NCBI RefSeq assembly: GCF_020905295.1
Contig: NZ_JAJJMM010000001.1
Location: 1,984,001-2,048,000, forward strand
DNA: 64,000 bases
DNA from: Flavobacterium piscisymbiosum
GTDB lineage: Bacteria; Bacteroidota; Bacteroidia; Flavobacteriales; Flavobacteriaceae
Direction: 5' to 3'
Below the pieces are notes generated by a model that saw nothing but the letters and a program-made list of their open reading frames with translations, ran no database searches and had not been told where the DNA came from. This document shows positions 44,350 through 54,550 of this stretch, piece after piece. The number at the start of each line of letters is the position of its first letter. Within the stretch, counting starts at the first letter, position 1. A program made the translations under genes and the position numbers.

Positions 44350-47300
44350 ATGTCATCAAACAAAAAATACTGGAAAAGTGTTGAAGAACTAGAGAATAGT
44401 TCTATTGTTGAGGCGCTTAGAAATAACGAATTTGTTGAAGAAATTCCTACTGAAGAATTCTTAGGAAATGCAGATGCTTTAGCTTCATCTGGAACTTCAC
44501 GTCGTGACTTTTTAAAGTACGTAGGATTTAGTACTGCAGCCGTTACACTTGCTGCTTGCGAAGGTCCTGTTCACAAGTCTATACCATATGTGTTACAACC
44601 AGAACAAATCATTCCTGGTGTTGCTGATTATTATGCAACTACTGTTTTTGATGGTTTTGATTTTGCTAACTTATTAGTAAAAACTCGTGAGGGTCGTCCA
44701 ATTAAAATTGATAACAATACTATTTCTGGAGCTAAGTTTTCGGCCAATGCTAGAATTCATGCGTCTATCTTATCATTATATGATAGTATGCGTTTGAAAG
44801 AACCTAAATTGGATGGAAAAAATGGTAGCTGGTCTGCTGTTGATTTGAGAATAAAATCAAGTCTTGCTGATGCAAAAGCAAAAGGCGGTCAAGTGGTATT
44901 GTTGACAAATACTTTAGCGAGTCCATCTACTGAGAAATTAATTGGTGAATTTATCGCTAAAAATCCTAATGCAAAGCATGTTGTTTATGATGCAGTTTCT
45001 TCATCTGAAGCATTAGATGCATTTGAAACAGTTTACGGTGAAAGAGCTCTTGTTGATTATGATTTTTCAAAAGCATCTTTAATTGTTTCTGTTGGAGCTG
45101 ATTTCTTAGGAGATTGGCAAGGTGGTGGATATGACGCAGGATATGCACAAGGTAGAATTCCGGCAGGACCTACCGGATCTAAAAAAATGTCTCGTCACTT
45201 TCAGTTCGAATCAAACATGACATTGTCTGGAGCTGCTGCTGATAAGCGTATTCCTTTGAGTACCGCAAATCAAAAACAAGCTTTAGTTCAAATTTATAAT
45301 ATTATCACAGGTTCTTCTGTTGCTGTTTCTTTGGATGCTAAATTTAAAGATGAAGCAACTAAAGCTGCTCAGCAATTAAAACTTGCTGGTTCTAAAGGAG
45401 TTTTAGTTTCTGGGATTGAAGATAAAAATGCTCAATTATTAGTTTTAGCTATCAACCAGGTGTTGGCTAGTGAAGCTTTTTCTACAGTAGGTACAAGACA
45501 AATTAGAAAAGGATCTAATGCAGTTGTATCTCAATTGGTAAAAGATATGAATGCTGGAAGTGTTCATACTTTAATCATGAGCGGAATTAATCCAGTTTAT
45601 ACATTAGCTGATTCAGCTTCTTTTGTATCTGGATTGAAAAAAGTAAAAACTTCGGTTGCTTTTTCTTTAAAAGAAGATGAAACCGCATCAATAACTACAA
45701 TAGCTGCTCCGGTACCTCATTATTTAGAGGCTTGGGGAGATGTTGTGATTACAAAAGGAACTTATAGTTTGACTCAGCCAACTATTCGTCCTATATTCGA
45801 TACAAAACAATTTCAAGACGTTTTATTATCATTAAACGGAACTCCTGGAAATTTCTATGATTATATTAAAGCTAATTCAGCTTCAGTAGTAACAGGATCT
45901 TCTTGGAACAAAGTTTTGCATGATGGTGTTTTTGTAATTGGTTCTTCTGCTTTATCTGCTGGATCTGTTGATTATGCTTCTGCTGCAAATGCTGTTGCAA
46001 AATCAAAATCAGGTGGAGAATTTGAATTGGTATTGTATACTAAAACAGGTTTAGGAGATGGTCAACAAGCAAACAACCCTTGGTTGCAAGAGTTTCCTGA
46101 TCCAATCACAAGAGTTTCTTGGGATAACTATGTAACTGTTTCGAATGCTGATGCTAAAAAGTATAACTTAACAAATGAAATTGTTGCAAACGGTGGTTTG
46201 AATGGTAGTTATGCTACTATTACTACTGCTGATGGAGCTAAATTAGAGAATGTTCCAGTGATTGTTCAGCCAGGACAAGCTGTTGGTACAGTTGGTTTAG
46301 CTTTAGGTTATGGTCGTAAAGCGGCTTTAAAAGATGAAATGCAGGTAGGTTTAAATGCCTATGCTTTATATAAAAATTTCAATAGTGTTCAATCTGTTAC
46401 TATTGCGAAAGCGAATGGTGTTCATGAGTTTGCTTGTGTTCAAGGACAGAAAACATTAATGGGAAGAGGAGATATCATTAAAGAAACTACTCTTAAAACT
46501 TTTAACGATGAGGATCCGGAGCATTGGAACGAACAACCAATGGTATCTTTAGATCACGAAGAGGTAAAAGCTACAACTGTCGATTTATGGGAATCATTTG
46601 ATCGTTCTACAGGACATCACTTTAACCTTTCAATTGACTTAAATGCTTGTACAGGTTGTGGAGCATGTGTTATTGCTTGTCATGCTGAAAACAACGTACC
46701 AGTTGTAGGTAAAGCAGAAGTAAGAAGAAGCCGTGATATGCACTGGTTGCGTATCGACAGATATTATTCTTCTGAAAGTACTTTTGAAGGTGATAACGAA
46801 AGAAAAGAGAATATCGCTGGTTTATCTAGTTCATTATCTACATTTAATGAAATGGAAAAAGCAGGAGATAATCCACAAGTATCTTTCCAGCCAGTAATGT
46901 GTCAGCACTGTAATCACGCACCATGTGAAACAGTTTGTCCGGTTGCTGCAACATCTCACGGTCGTGAAGGTCAAAATCATATGGCATACAACAGATGTGT
47001 TGGTACTCGTTACTGTGCTAACAACTGTCCGTATAAAGTACGTCGTTTCAACTGGTTCTTGTACAACAAAAACAGTGAATTCGATTACCACATGAATGAT
47101 GATTTAGGACGTATGGTATTAAATCCAGATGTAAACGTTCGTTCTCGTGGAGTTATGGAAAAATGTTCTATGTGTATTCAAATGACACAGGCGACTAAGC
47201 TAAAAGCTAAAAATGAAGGTCGTCCGGTTGCTGATGGTGAATTCCAGACAGCATGTTCAAATGCTTGTTCTTCTGGAGCAATGATATTTGGTGATGTTAA

Positions 47301-47415
47301 TGATGCTGAAAGTAAAGTAGCTAAATTAGCTGCTGATGATAGATCATACCACTTATTGGAGCATGTTGGAACAAAACCTAATGTGGTTTACCATGTTAAA
47401 GTTAGAAATACTTAG
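44350..47415 (+). CDS. actB: alternative complex III iron-sulfur subunit ActB (molybdopterin-oxidoreductase-like)
   Basis: The large peripheral subunit of ACIII, 1021 residues. Near the N-terminus SRRDFLKYVGFSTAAVTLAAC (residues 50-70) is a Tat-like signal ending in a lipobox-type Cys. The middle 600 residues resemble molybdopterin oxidoreductases but without an evident cofactor-binding Cys/Sec. The C-terminal part is ferredoxin-like with four cluster motifs: CTGCGACVIACHAENN, CQHCNHAPCETVCP, CVGTRYCANNCPYKVRRFNW and CSMCIQ...CSNAC. It passes electrons from ActC/ActF-bound quinol to ActA and ActE hemes. Confidence 0.94.
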   Translation: MSSNKKYWKSVEELENSSIVEALRNNEFVEEIPTEEFLGNADALASSGTSRRDFLKYVGFSTAAVTLAACEGPVHKSIPYVLQPEQIIPGVADYYATTVFDGFDFANLLVKTREGRPIKIDNNTISGAKFSANARIHASILSLYDSMRLKEPKLDGKNGSWSAVDLRIKSSLADAKAKGGQVVLLTNTLASPSTEKLIGEFIAKNPNAKHVVYDAVSSSEALDAFETVYGERALVDYDFSKASLIVSVGADFLGDWQGGGYDAGYAQGRIPAGPTGSKKMSRHFQFESNMTLSGAAADKRIPLSTANQKQALVQIYNIITGSSVAVSLDAKFKDEATKAAQQLKLAGSKGVLVSGIEDKNAQLLVLAINQVLASEAFSTVGTRQIRKGSNAVVSQLVKDMNAGSVHTLIMSGINPVYTLADSASFVSGLKKVKTSVAFSLKEDETASITTIAAPVPHYLEAWGDVVITKGTYSLTQPTIRPIFDTKQFQDVLLSLNGTPGNFYDYIKANSASVVTGSSWNKVLHDGVFVIGSSALSAGSVDYASAANAVAKSKSGGEFELVLYTKTGLGDGQQANNPWLQEFPDPITRVSWDNYVTVSNADAKKYNLTNEIVANGGLNGSYATITTADGAKLENVPVIVQPGQAVGTVGLALGYGRKAALKDEMQVGLNAYALYKNFNSVQSVTIAKANGVHEFACVQGQKTLMGRGDIIKETTLKTFNDEDPEHWNEQPMVSLDHEEVKATTVDLWESFDRSTGHHFNLSIDLNACTGCGACVIACHAENNVPVVGKAEVRRSRDMHWLRIDRYYSSESTFEGDNERKENIAGLSSSLSTFNEMEKAGDNPQVSFQPVMCQHCNHAPCETVCPVAATSHGREGQNHMAYNRCVGTRYCANNCPYKVRRFNWFLYNKNSEFDYHMNDDLGRMVLNPDVNVRSRGVMEKCSMCIQMTQATKLKAKNEGRPVADGEFQTACSNACSSGAMIFGDVNDAESKVAKLAADDRSYHLLEHVGTKPNVVYHVKVRNT

Positions 47416-47449
47416 AATAAATTATTAATTAAGAAACATATAAAGGATT

Positions 47450-48850
47450 ATGTCGTCTCACTACGAAGCACCCATTAGAAAACCTTTAGTTATAGGTGAT
47501 AAATCTTATCACGATGTAACTGTAGATGTAGCTGCACCTGTTGAAGGTCCGGCAAACAAACATTGGTGGATTGTATTTTCAATCGCATTAATAGCCTTCC
47601 TTTGGGGGTTAGGTTGTATAATTTACACCGTATCTACCGGTATTGGAACATGGGGATTAAATAAAACAGTTGGTTGGGCCTGGGATATCACGAACTTCGT
47701 TTGGTGGGTTGGTATTGGTCACGCCGGAACATTAATTTCTGCGGTATTATTACTTTTCCGTCAACGTTGGAGAATGGCGATTAACCGTTCTGCAGAGGCT
47801 ATGACTATCTTCTCGGTAGTTCAGGCAGGTTTATTCCCAATTATTCACATGGGACGTCCATGGTTAGCATACTGGGTATTACCAATTCCGAATCAATTTG
47901 GTTCATTATGGGTAAACTTTAACTCACCGTTACTTTGGGACGTATTTGCAATTTCTACGTATCTTTCAGTATCATTAGTTTTCTGGTGGACTGGTTTATT
48001 ACCTGACTTTGCAATGCTACGTGATAGAGCAATAACACCTTTTAATAAAAGAGTATATTCTATCCTAAGTTTTGGATGGAGTGGTAGAGCAAAAGATTGG
48101 CAACGTTTTGAAGAAGTATCTTTGGTATTAGCTGGTTTGGCTACTCCGCTTGTACTTTCTGTACACACTATTGTATCTATGGACTTTGCTACTTCTGTAA
48201 TTCCAGGATGGCATACAACAATTTTCCCTCCATACTTCGTTGCTGGAGCGGTATTCTCAGGATTTGCAATGGTAAATACCTTGCTGATCGTTATGAGAAA
48301 AGTTTCTAATCTTGAAGCTTATATTACATTACAACATATCGAGTTAATGAATATTGTAATCATGATTACAGGTTCTATCGTTGGGGTAGCGTATATTACT
48401 GAGTTATTCGTAGCTTGGTATTCAGGAGTAGAGTATGAGCAATATGCGTTCTTGAACAGAGCAACCGGACCTTACTGGTGGGCATATTGGTCGATGATGA
48501 CTTGTAATGTTTTCTCTCCACAATTTATGTGGTTCAAAAAATTAAGAACAAGTATCATGTTTTCATTTATTATTTCGATTGTAGTAAACATCGGAATGTG
48601 GTTTGAAAGATTCGTAATTATTGTTACTTCTTTACATAGAGATTACCTTCCATCTTCTTGGACAATGTTTTCACCAACATTTGTTGATATTGGAATTTTC
48701 ATTGGAACGATAGGTTTCTTCTTCGTATTGTTTTTATTATACTCTAGAACATTCCCTGTAATTGCTCAGGCAGAGGTAAAAACAATTTTGAAAGGAACAG
48801 GAGATAATTACATTAGAGAAAGAGCAAATAAAGATTCACATCATGAGTAA
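47450..48850 (+). CDS. actC: alternative complex III quinol-binding subunit ActC (NrfD family)
   Basis: An integral membrane subunit of 466 residues with about ten helices, NrfD/PsrC family. The segments WWVGIGHAGTLISAVLLLFRQRWR, FPIIHMGRPWLAYWVLP and TLQHIELMNIVIMITG are typical. It binds menaquinol and is thought to contribute to proton movement in ACIII. It overlaps actD by 8 bp. Confidence 0.95.
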   Translation: MSSHYEAPIRKPLVIGDKSYHDVTVDVAAPVEGPANKHWWIVFSIALIAFLWGLGCIIYTVSTGIGTWGLNKTVGWAWDITNFVWWVGIGHAGTLISAVLLLFRQRWRMAINRSAEAMTIFSVVQAGLFPIIHMGRPWLAYWVLPIPNQFGSLWVNFNSPLLWDVFAISTYLSVSLVFWWTGLLPDFAMLRDRAITPFNKRVYSILSFGWSGRAKDWQRFEEVSLVLAGLATPLVLSVHTIVSMDFATSVIPGWHTTIFPPYFVAGAVFSGFAMVNTLLIVMRKVSNLEAYITLQHIELMNIVIMITGSIVGVAYITELFVAWYSGVEYEQYAFLNRATGPYWWAYWSMMTCNVFSPQFMWFKKLRTSIMFSFIISIVVNIGMWFERFVIIVTSLHRDYLPSSWTMFSPTFVDIGIFIGTIGFFFVLFLLYSRTFPVIAQAEVKTILKGTGDNYIRERANKDSHHE

Positions 48851-49367
48851 TAAAGTAATATACGCCATTTATAATGACGATGATATTTTGATGGATGCAG
48901 TAAAGAAAACCAGAGCTGCTCATCATCATATTGAAGAGGTTTTTACTCCATTCCCAGTTCACGGATTGGATAAGGCTATGGGTTTAGCGCCAACAAGATT
49001 AGCAATTTGTGCATTTTTATATGGATGTGTTGGTATCTCTGTTGCAACAACCATGATGAGTTATATCATGATTCATGACTGGCCACAAGATATTGGTGGA
49101 AAACCAAGTTTTAGTTTCATTCAGAATATGCCTGCATTTGTGCCAATTATGTTTGAAATGACAGTATTTTTTGCTGCCCACTTAATGGTTATCACTTTTT
49201 ATATGAGAAGTAGATTATGGCCATTTAAAGAAGCTGAGAATCCTGATGTAAGAACAACAGATGACCATTTTTTAATGGAAGTTGCCGTAAATGATAACGA
49301 AGCAGAACTGGTTTCTTTTTTCGAAGGTACAGGAGCTGTTGAAGTTAAAGTAATTGAAAAGAATTAA
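48843..49367 (+). CDS. actD: alternative complex III membrane subunit ActD (DUF3341)
   Basis: A 174-residue subunit with a soluble N-terminal domain starting KVIYAIYNDDDILMDAVKKTR and two membrane helices (LAICAFLYGCVGISVATTMM, IMFEMTVFFAAHLMVITFYM). This is the DUF3341 family found only in ACIII-type complexes. Its start overlaps the end of actC; actE follows after 8 bp. Confidence 0.94.
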   Translation: MSNKVIYAIYNDDDILMDAVKKTRAAHHHIEEVFTPFPVHGLDKAMGLAPTRLAICAFLYGCVGISVATTMMSYIMIHDWPQDIGGKPSFSFIQNMPAFVPIMFEMTVFFAAHLMVITFYMRSRLWPFKEAENPDVRTTDDHFLMEVAVNDNEAELVSFFEGTGAVEVKVIEKN

Positions 49368-49375
49368 TTGTAGCT

Positions 49376-49921
49376 ATGAAAAGGATATATAAAATAACAC
49401 TTTTAGTTGGTATAACTATTTTAGTTTCATCATGCCACAATACTTCGGCACCAAACTATCAGTATTTCCCTAATATGTATGAGTCTTTGGCATATGAGCC
49501 ATATTCAGAGGCAAAAATATTTAAAGGTGGAAAAGAAGGACAGCTTCCTGCACAAGGAAGTATCAATAGAGGTTTTGAACCTTATGAGTATGAAAATTCG
49601 ACTGCAGGTTATGAATTGGCAAAAGCTAATTTGAAATCGCCTTTGGATTCTATCGAAAGAAATTCCGGAAAAGGAAAAGAACTTTTCGAAATTTACTGTA
49701 TCAGTTGTCATGGTGCAACTGGAAACGGTAAAGGTAAATTGGTTGAAAGAGAAAAATTTCTTGGAGTACCTAGCTATAAAGACAGAGAAATCACTGAAGG
49801 AAGTATCTTTCATGTTGAAACTTATGGTTTAAATGCAATGGGTTCACATGCAAATCAATTAAGTGCCCACGAACGTTGGTTAGTTGCTGACTATGTTCTA
49901 AAACTAAAAAGCCAATTATAA
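49376..49921 (+). CDS. actE: alternative complex III monoheme cytochrome c lipoprotein ActE
   Basis: A 181-residue lipoprotein: signal MKRIYKITLLVGITILVSSC with lipobox Cys20. The C-terminal cytochrome c domain has CISCHG, the distal Met in NAMGSHANQL and ADYVLKLKSQL. It accepts electrons in ACIII and may pass them to the oxidase. A frame extending through YQYFPNMYESLAYEPYSEAKIF is typical of Bacteroidota ActE. Confidence 0.94.
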   Translation: MKRIYKITLLVGITILVSSCHNTSAPNYQYFPNMYESLAYEPYSEAKIFKGGKEGQLPAQGSINRGFEPYEYENSTAGYELAKANLKSPLDSIERNSGKGKELFEIYCISCHGATGNGKGKLVEREKFLGVPSYKDREITEGSIFHVETYGLNAMGSHANQLSAHERWLVADYVLKLKSQL

Positions 49922-49948
49922 TTGTTGAACAAACTGATCGTAATAGAT

Positions 49949-51328
49949 ATGTATACATTTTCAAGTAAATTAAAAACTTTTTCTATCATCCTAATGGCCC
50001 TTGGTATATTAGGAATTGGATATGGTTTTTTAACTGCTCCTAAAGATATTCAAGAAGTTGAAAAAATTCTAGCTGCGGATGAGCATGGATCTCACGGTGC
50101 TGCACATGAGGCAACAGCAGAGACTTCACATCACGAAGCTGCTGAGGCTTCGCATGATTCGCACAAAGGTGGCGAACATGCAAAAGTTAATGCTGCTGAT
50201 GAGCACGAAAAACATTTAACACATGTATTGCACCAATTGCAAAATAAGCCTTGGTCAGCTTTATATGTTGCGTGTATTTTCTTCTTACTACTTTCTATGG
50301 GAACTTTAGCATTTTATGCTATTCAACAAGTTGCTCAGGCAGGTTGGTCTCCGGTTTTGTTTAGAGTTATGCAGGGAATCACAGCTTATTTACCAATAGG
50401 TTCTGTTATTTTCTTTATAATATTAATTCTTTGTGGATTACACTTTAATCACATATTTGTATGGTTAGGCGAAGGTGTTACAGATCCTAATAGTCCAAAC
50501 TATGATAAAATCATTGCTGGAAAAGCAGGTTATTTGAACTTTGTTTTCTGGATTATCAGAGCTGCTATCTTCTTAGTAGGGTGGAATTTATACCGTTACC
50601 AATCTAGAAAAAATTGTTTAGCTCAGGATGAAGCTAATGATGATCTATATTACAAAAAGAACTTCAAATTAACTGCTGGTTTCTTAGTATTCTTTATTGT
50701 ATCTGAGTCTATCATGTCTTGGGACTGGATTATGTCAATCGATCCACACTGGTTCAGTACTTTATTTGGATGGTATGTATTTGCTTCTTTCTTTGTAAGT
50801 GGTATTACTGCAATCGCATTAGTTACTGTTTACTTAAAATCAAAAGGATATTTAGAATATGTAAATACAAGCCACATTCACGATTTAGCTAAATTTATGT
50901 TTGGTATTAGTGTTTTCTGGACTTACTTATGGTTTTCTCAATTCATGTTAATCTGGTATGCTAATATTCCTGAAGAGGTAACTTACTTCGTAACAAGAAT
51001 TCAATTATACAATTTGCCATTCTTTGGTGCTGTAGTTATGAACTTTGTATTCCCATTATTAATATTAATCAATACAGATTTTAAACGTCTTAGTTGGGTA
51101 ATTGTAATGGCTGGTGTTGTTATCTTACTAGGTCACTATGTAGATTTCTTTAATATGATTATGCCTGGTACAGTTGGAGATAAATGGTTTATTGGAGTTC
51201 CTGAAATTGCATCTATACTTTTCTTCTTAGGATTGTTTATTTTTGTAGTGTTTACTGCATTGACAAAAGCTCCTCTGTTAGCAAAAAGAAATCCTTTCAT
51301 TGAAGAAAGTAAACATTTTCATTATTAA
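49949..51328 (+). CDS. actF: alternative complex III membrane subunit ActF
   Basis: A 459-residue integral membrane subunit, a shortened NrfD-like relative of ActC with about ten helices. After a first helix comes a His/Ala/Glu-rich stretch (residues about 45-95: DEHGSHGAAHEATAETSHHE), probably periplasmic or cytoplasmic loop and possibly metal-binding. Then SMGTLAFYAIQQVAQAGW, ESIMSWDWIMSIDPHWFSTLFGWYVF. I chose ATG at 49949; a TTG nine codons earlier touches the actE stop. Confidence 0.9.
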   Translation: MYTFSSKLKTFSIILMALGILGIGYGFLTAPKDIQEVEKILAADEHGSHGAAHEATAETSHHEAAEASHDSHKGGEHAKVNAADEHEKHLTHVLHQLQNKPWSALYVACIFFLLLSMGTLAFYAIQQVAQAGWSPVLFRVMQGITAYLPIGSVIFFIILILCGLHFNHIFVWLGEGVTDPNSPNYDKIIAGKAGYLNFVFWIIRAAIFLVGWNLYRYQSRKNCLAQDEANDDLYYKKNFKLTAGFLVFFIVSESIMSWDWIMSIDPHWFSTLFGWYVFASFFVSGITAIALVTVYLKSKGYLEYVNTSHIHDLAKFMFGISVFWTYLWFSQFMLIWYANIPEEVTYFVTRIQLYNLPFFGAVVMNFVFPLLILINTDFKRLSWVIVMAGVVILLGHYVDFFNMIMPGTVGDKWFIGVPEIASILFFLGLFIFVVFTALTKAPLLAKRNPFIEESKHFHY

Positions 51329-51347
51329 TATTTAAAGAAGTAAACAG

Positions 51348-52532
51348 ATGACAAGTTTGTTGGTAATTGTAGTTTTAGTTTTATTAGCAATTGCATTATG
51401 GCAATTGACCAAGATATTTGATCTTACTCAAGTGGGATCTTCTTCGGACGATTCGCAAGTTGCATCAGATAATGATAATAATATTCAGGGATATATTATG
51501 TTTGGCTTTTTAGCTTTCATTTATATATTTACTATTTACGGTTTACTAAAATGGGGTAATTTAGCACTTCATACTCCTGCTTCAGAGCATGGGCTTTTAG
51601 TAGATAATTTGATGAATATTACCTGGGTTTTAATTTTTGTAGTTCAATTTATTACACAAGGTTTATTATACTGGTTTTCTTTTAAAAATAGAGGTCATAA
51701 AGATAAAAAAGCATTATTCTTTGCTGATAGTAACAAATTAGAAGCAATTTGGAGTATTATTCCATCTGTAGTTTTAGCTTGTTTGATTCTTTACGGATTG
51801 TATGCATGGAATAACATTATGTTCGTTGATAAAGACGAAGATGTAATTGAAATTGAATTATATGCACAACAGTTCAAATGGACTGCAAGATATGCAGGAC
51901 AGGATAATGTTTTAGGAAAAGCTAACGTACGTTTGATCGAAGGTGTGAACACTTTAGGTGTTGATATGTCTGATAAAAATTCAACTGATGATATTGTAGT
52001 TTCTGAATTGCATATTCCAAAAGGTAAAAAAATACATTTCAAAATGCGTTCTCAGGACGTATTGCACTCAGCTTACATGCCTCACTTTAGAGCGCAAATG
52101 AACTGTGTTCCGGGAATGGTTACTGAGTTTGCTTTTATTCCAACTTATACAACTGCTGAATACAGAGAGTTGCCTTTTATGGTAGAAAAAGTAGCAAACA
52201 TCAACAAACTTAGAGCTGAAAAAAGCATTGAGTTAGTTGCTAAAGGAGGTACAGCTTTAGATCCTTATACATTTGATTATTTATTATTATGTAATAAAAT
52301 TTGTGGAGCTTCTCACTACAACATGCAAATGAAAGTAGTTGTTGATACTCCGGAAGATTATAAAAAATGGTTAAGCGAAAAAACTACTTTAGCTCAGGAT
52401 ATTAAAGCGGCAGCAGCTGCTAAAGCACCAGCTGAAGGAGCAAAAGCTACTACAGATAGTACAGCTAAAGATACTGTTAAAGCGGTAATTGATACTGTTA
52501 AAGCAGCTATAGCTAAAGTTGCTATGAAATAA
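51348..52532 (+). CDS. coxB: cytochrome c oxidase subunit II
   Basis: A 394-residue CuA-bearing subunit. It has extra N-terminal helices (MTSLLVIVVLVLLAIALWQL, IMFGFLAFIYIFTIYGLLKW) before the usual two (WVLIFVVQFITQGLLYWF, IIPSVVLACLILYGLYAW). The cupredoxin domain has FKWTARYAGQDN, VLHSAYMPHFRAQMNCVPGM and the CuA site CNKICGASHYNM (Cys, Cys, His, Met). A low-complexity Ala/Lys/Thr tail of about 50 residues follows; no cytochrome c domain is fused. Encoded 20 bp after actF. Confidence 0.96.
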   Translation: MTSLLVIVVLVLLAIALWQLTKIFDLTQVGSSSDDSQVASDNDNNIQGYIMFGFLAFIYIFTIYGLLKWGNLALHTPASEHGLLVDNLMNITWVLIFVVQFITQGLLYWFSFKNRGHKDKKALFFADSNKLEAIWSIIPSVVLACLILYGLYAWNNIMFVDKDEDVIEIELYAQQFKWTARYAGQDNVLGKANVRLIEGVNTLGVDMSDKNSTDDIVVSELHIPKGKKIHFKMRSQDVLHSAYMPHFRAQMNCVPGMVTEFAFIPTYTTAEYRELPFMVEKVANINKLRAEKSIELVAKGGTALDPYTFDYLLLCNKICGASHYNMQMKVVVDTPEDYKKWLSEKTTLAQDIKAAAAAKAPAEGAKATTDSTAKDTVKAVIDTVKAAIAKVAMK

Positions 52533-52563
52533 TATTTATTAAGAAAATTTAAAGTACACATAT

Positions 52564-54366
52564 ATGTCAGCAGAAGCGCACGGTCACGATCACGGACACG
52601 ATCACGAGCACGAACATCATCATAAAGAAACGTTCATTACTAAATATATTTTTAGTATTGATCATAAAATGATTGCTAAGCAATACTTGATTACCGGTAT
52701 TATCATGGGTATTATTGGTATTGCAATGTCCTTGCTTTTTAGAATGCAATTAGCATGGCCAGAAGAGTCTTTTAAAATCTTTAATGTTTTATTAGGAGAT
52801 AAATTTGCACCTGATGGTGTAATGGCAAATGATATTTATTTGGCTTTAGTAACAATTCACGGTACCATCATGGTATTCTTTGTACTAACGGCTGGATTAA
52901 GTGGTACTTTTAGTAACTTACTTATTCCACTTCAAATTGGAGCAAGAGATATGGCGTCTGGATTCATGAACATGATTTCATACTGGTTGTTCTTCTTGTC
53001 TGCAGTAATTATGTTATCTTCTTTATTTGTTGAAGCTGGACCAGCTTCTGCAGGTTGGACAATTTATCCTCCATTAAGTGCTTTACCACAAGCGATTCCT
53101 GGTTCTGGAACAGGTATGACTTTATGGTTAGTTTCTATGGCGATCTTTATTGCATCTTCTTTAATGGGATCTTTAAATTACATCGTAACTGTTATCAACT
53201 TAAGAACTAAAGGAATGTCTATGACTAGACTTCCGCTTACAATCTGGACATTTTTCGTAACAGCTATAATTGGTGTTATTTCTTTCCCGGTATTGTTATC
53301 AGCTGCTCTATTATTGATTTTTGACAGAAGCTTTGGTACTTCATTCTTCTTATCTGATATTTATATCGCAGGAGAGGTTTTACATTACCAAGGTGGTTCT
53401 CCAGTTTTATTCGAACACTTATTCTGGTTCTTAGGACACCCTGAGGTTTATATCGTAATCTTACCAGCAATGGGTCTTGTTTCTGAAATTATGGCTACGA
53501 ATTCTCGTAAACCAATCTTCGGATACAGAGCGATGATTATGTCAGTTCTTGCAATTGCATTCTTATCAACTATTGTTTGGGGTCACCACATGTTTATTTC
53601 GGGTATGAATCCTTTCTTAGGATCTGTATTTACCTTCACAACTTTATTGATTGCAATTCCGTCTGCTGTAAAAGCGTTCAACTGGATTACGACTTTATGG
53701 AAAGGTAACTTACAATTCAACCCTGCAATGTTATTCTCTATCGGAATGGTTTCTACTTTCATTACTGGAGGTTTAACTGGAATCATTTTAGGAGATAGTA
53801 CTTTAGATATTAACGTTCACGATACTTACTTCGTAATTGCTCACTTTCACTTAGTAATGGGTATCTCTGCACTTTACGGAATGTTTGCTGGTATTTACCA
53901 CTGGTTCCCTAAAATGTATGGTAGAATGTTGAATAAAAACTTAGGTTATATTCACTTTTGGGTAACAGCAGTTTGTGCTTACGGAGTTTTCTTCCCAATG
54001 CACTTTATCGGATTAGCTGGTTTACCAAGACGTTATTATACAAACACAAACTTCCCATTATTTGATGATTTACAAAATGTGAATGTTTTAATTACAACAT
54101 TTGCTCTTGTAGGAGGTGCGTTCCAATTAGTATTCTTGTACAACTTCTTCAGTAGTATTTTCTACGGTAAGAAAGCGGTTCAAAATCCATGGAAATCGAC
54201 AACATTAGAGTGGACTACTCCTGTAGAACATATTCACGGTAACTGGCCAGGTGAAATTCCTCACGTATACCGTTGGCCATATGACTACAGTAACCCAAAT
54301 CACGACGTAGATTTTGTTCCTCAAAATGTACCAATGAAAGAAGGTGAAGAAGTTTTACACCACTAA
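52564..54366 (+). CDS. coxA: cytochrome c oxidase subunit I
   Basis: The catalytic subunit of an aa3-type oxidase, 600 residues with about 12 helices. Heme and copper ligands are visible: TIHGTIMVFF (low-spin heme His), GHPEVYI with the His-Tyr cross-link motif, WGHHMF (CuB histidines) and HDTYFVIAHFHLVMG (heme a3 and heme a His). The N-terminus is a His-rich tail (AEAHGHDHGHDHEHEHHH), which might help copper delivery. It is the last gene of the operon; in flavobacteria ACIII and this oxidase form a supercomplex. Subunits III and IV are not next to it. Confidence 0.98.
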   Translation: MSAEAHGHDHGHDHEHEHHHKETFITKYIFSIDHKMIAKQYLITGIIMGIIGIAMSLLFRMQLAWPEESFKIFNVLLGDKFAPDGVMANDIYLALVTIHGTIMVFFVLTAGLSGTFSNLLIPLQIGARDMASGFMNMISYWLFFLSAVIMLSSLFVEAGPASAGWTIYPPLSALPQAIPGSGTGMTLWLVSMAIFIASSLMGSLNYIVTVINLRTKGMSMTRLPLTIWTFFVTAIIGVISFPVLLSAALLLIFDRSFGTSFFLSDIYIAGEVLHYQGGSPVLFEHLFWFLGHPEVYIVILPAMGLVSEIMATNSRKPIFGYRAMIMSVLAIAFLSTIVWGHHMFISGMNPFLGSVFTFTTLLIAIPSAVKAFNWITTLWKGNLQFNPAMLFSIGMVSTFITGGLTGIILGDSTLDINVHDTYFVIAHFHLVMGISALYGMFAGIYHWFPKMYGRMLNKNLGYIHFWVTAVCAYGVFFPMHFIGLAGLPRRYYTNTNFPLFDDLQNVNVLITTFALVGGAFQLVFLYNFFSSIFYGKKAVQNPWKSTTLEWTTPVEHIHGNWPGEIPHVYRWPYDYSNPNHDVDFVPQNVPMKEGEEVLHH

Positions 54367-54377
54367 AAATATTTAAG

Positions 54378-54410
54378 AAAGACCATCTGAAAAGATGGTC
54401 TTTTTTTTTT
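54378..54410 (+). terminator. terminator of the act-cox operon
   Basis: AAAGACCATCT-GAAA-AGATGGTCTTT with a long T-run. Confidence 0.95.
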
Positions 54411-54451
54411 GTACAATATCTAAGTCATTAAGAAATTTCAATATTTTAAAG

Positions 54452-54492
54452 TTCCAAATTCCAAAAAAGGTTAGTATTGTTGGAATTTGGAA
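54452..54492. repeat. inverted repeat of the AAATTCC heptamer
   Basis: TTCCAAATTCCAA (54452-54464) and TTGGAATTTGGAA (54480-54492) are exact reverse complements, built from the heptamer also seen at 105-170 and 6567. Confidence 0.8.
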
Positions 54493-54550
54493 TTTTTTAT
54501 TTAGAGCTTAAGGTATTGGATTTTCCTTTTTTTATTTGCGATTTTATCTA

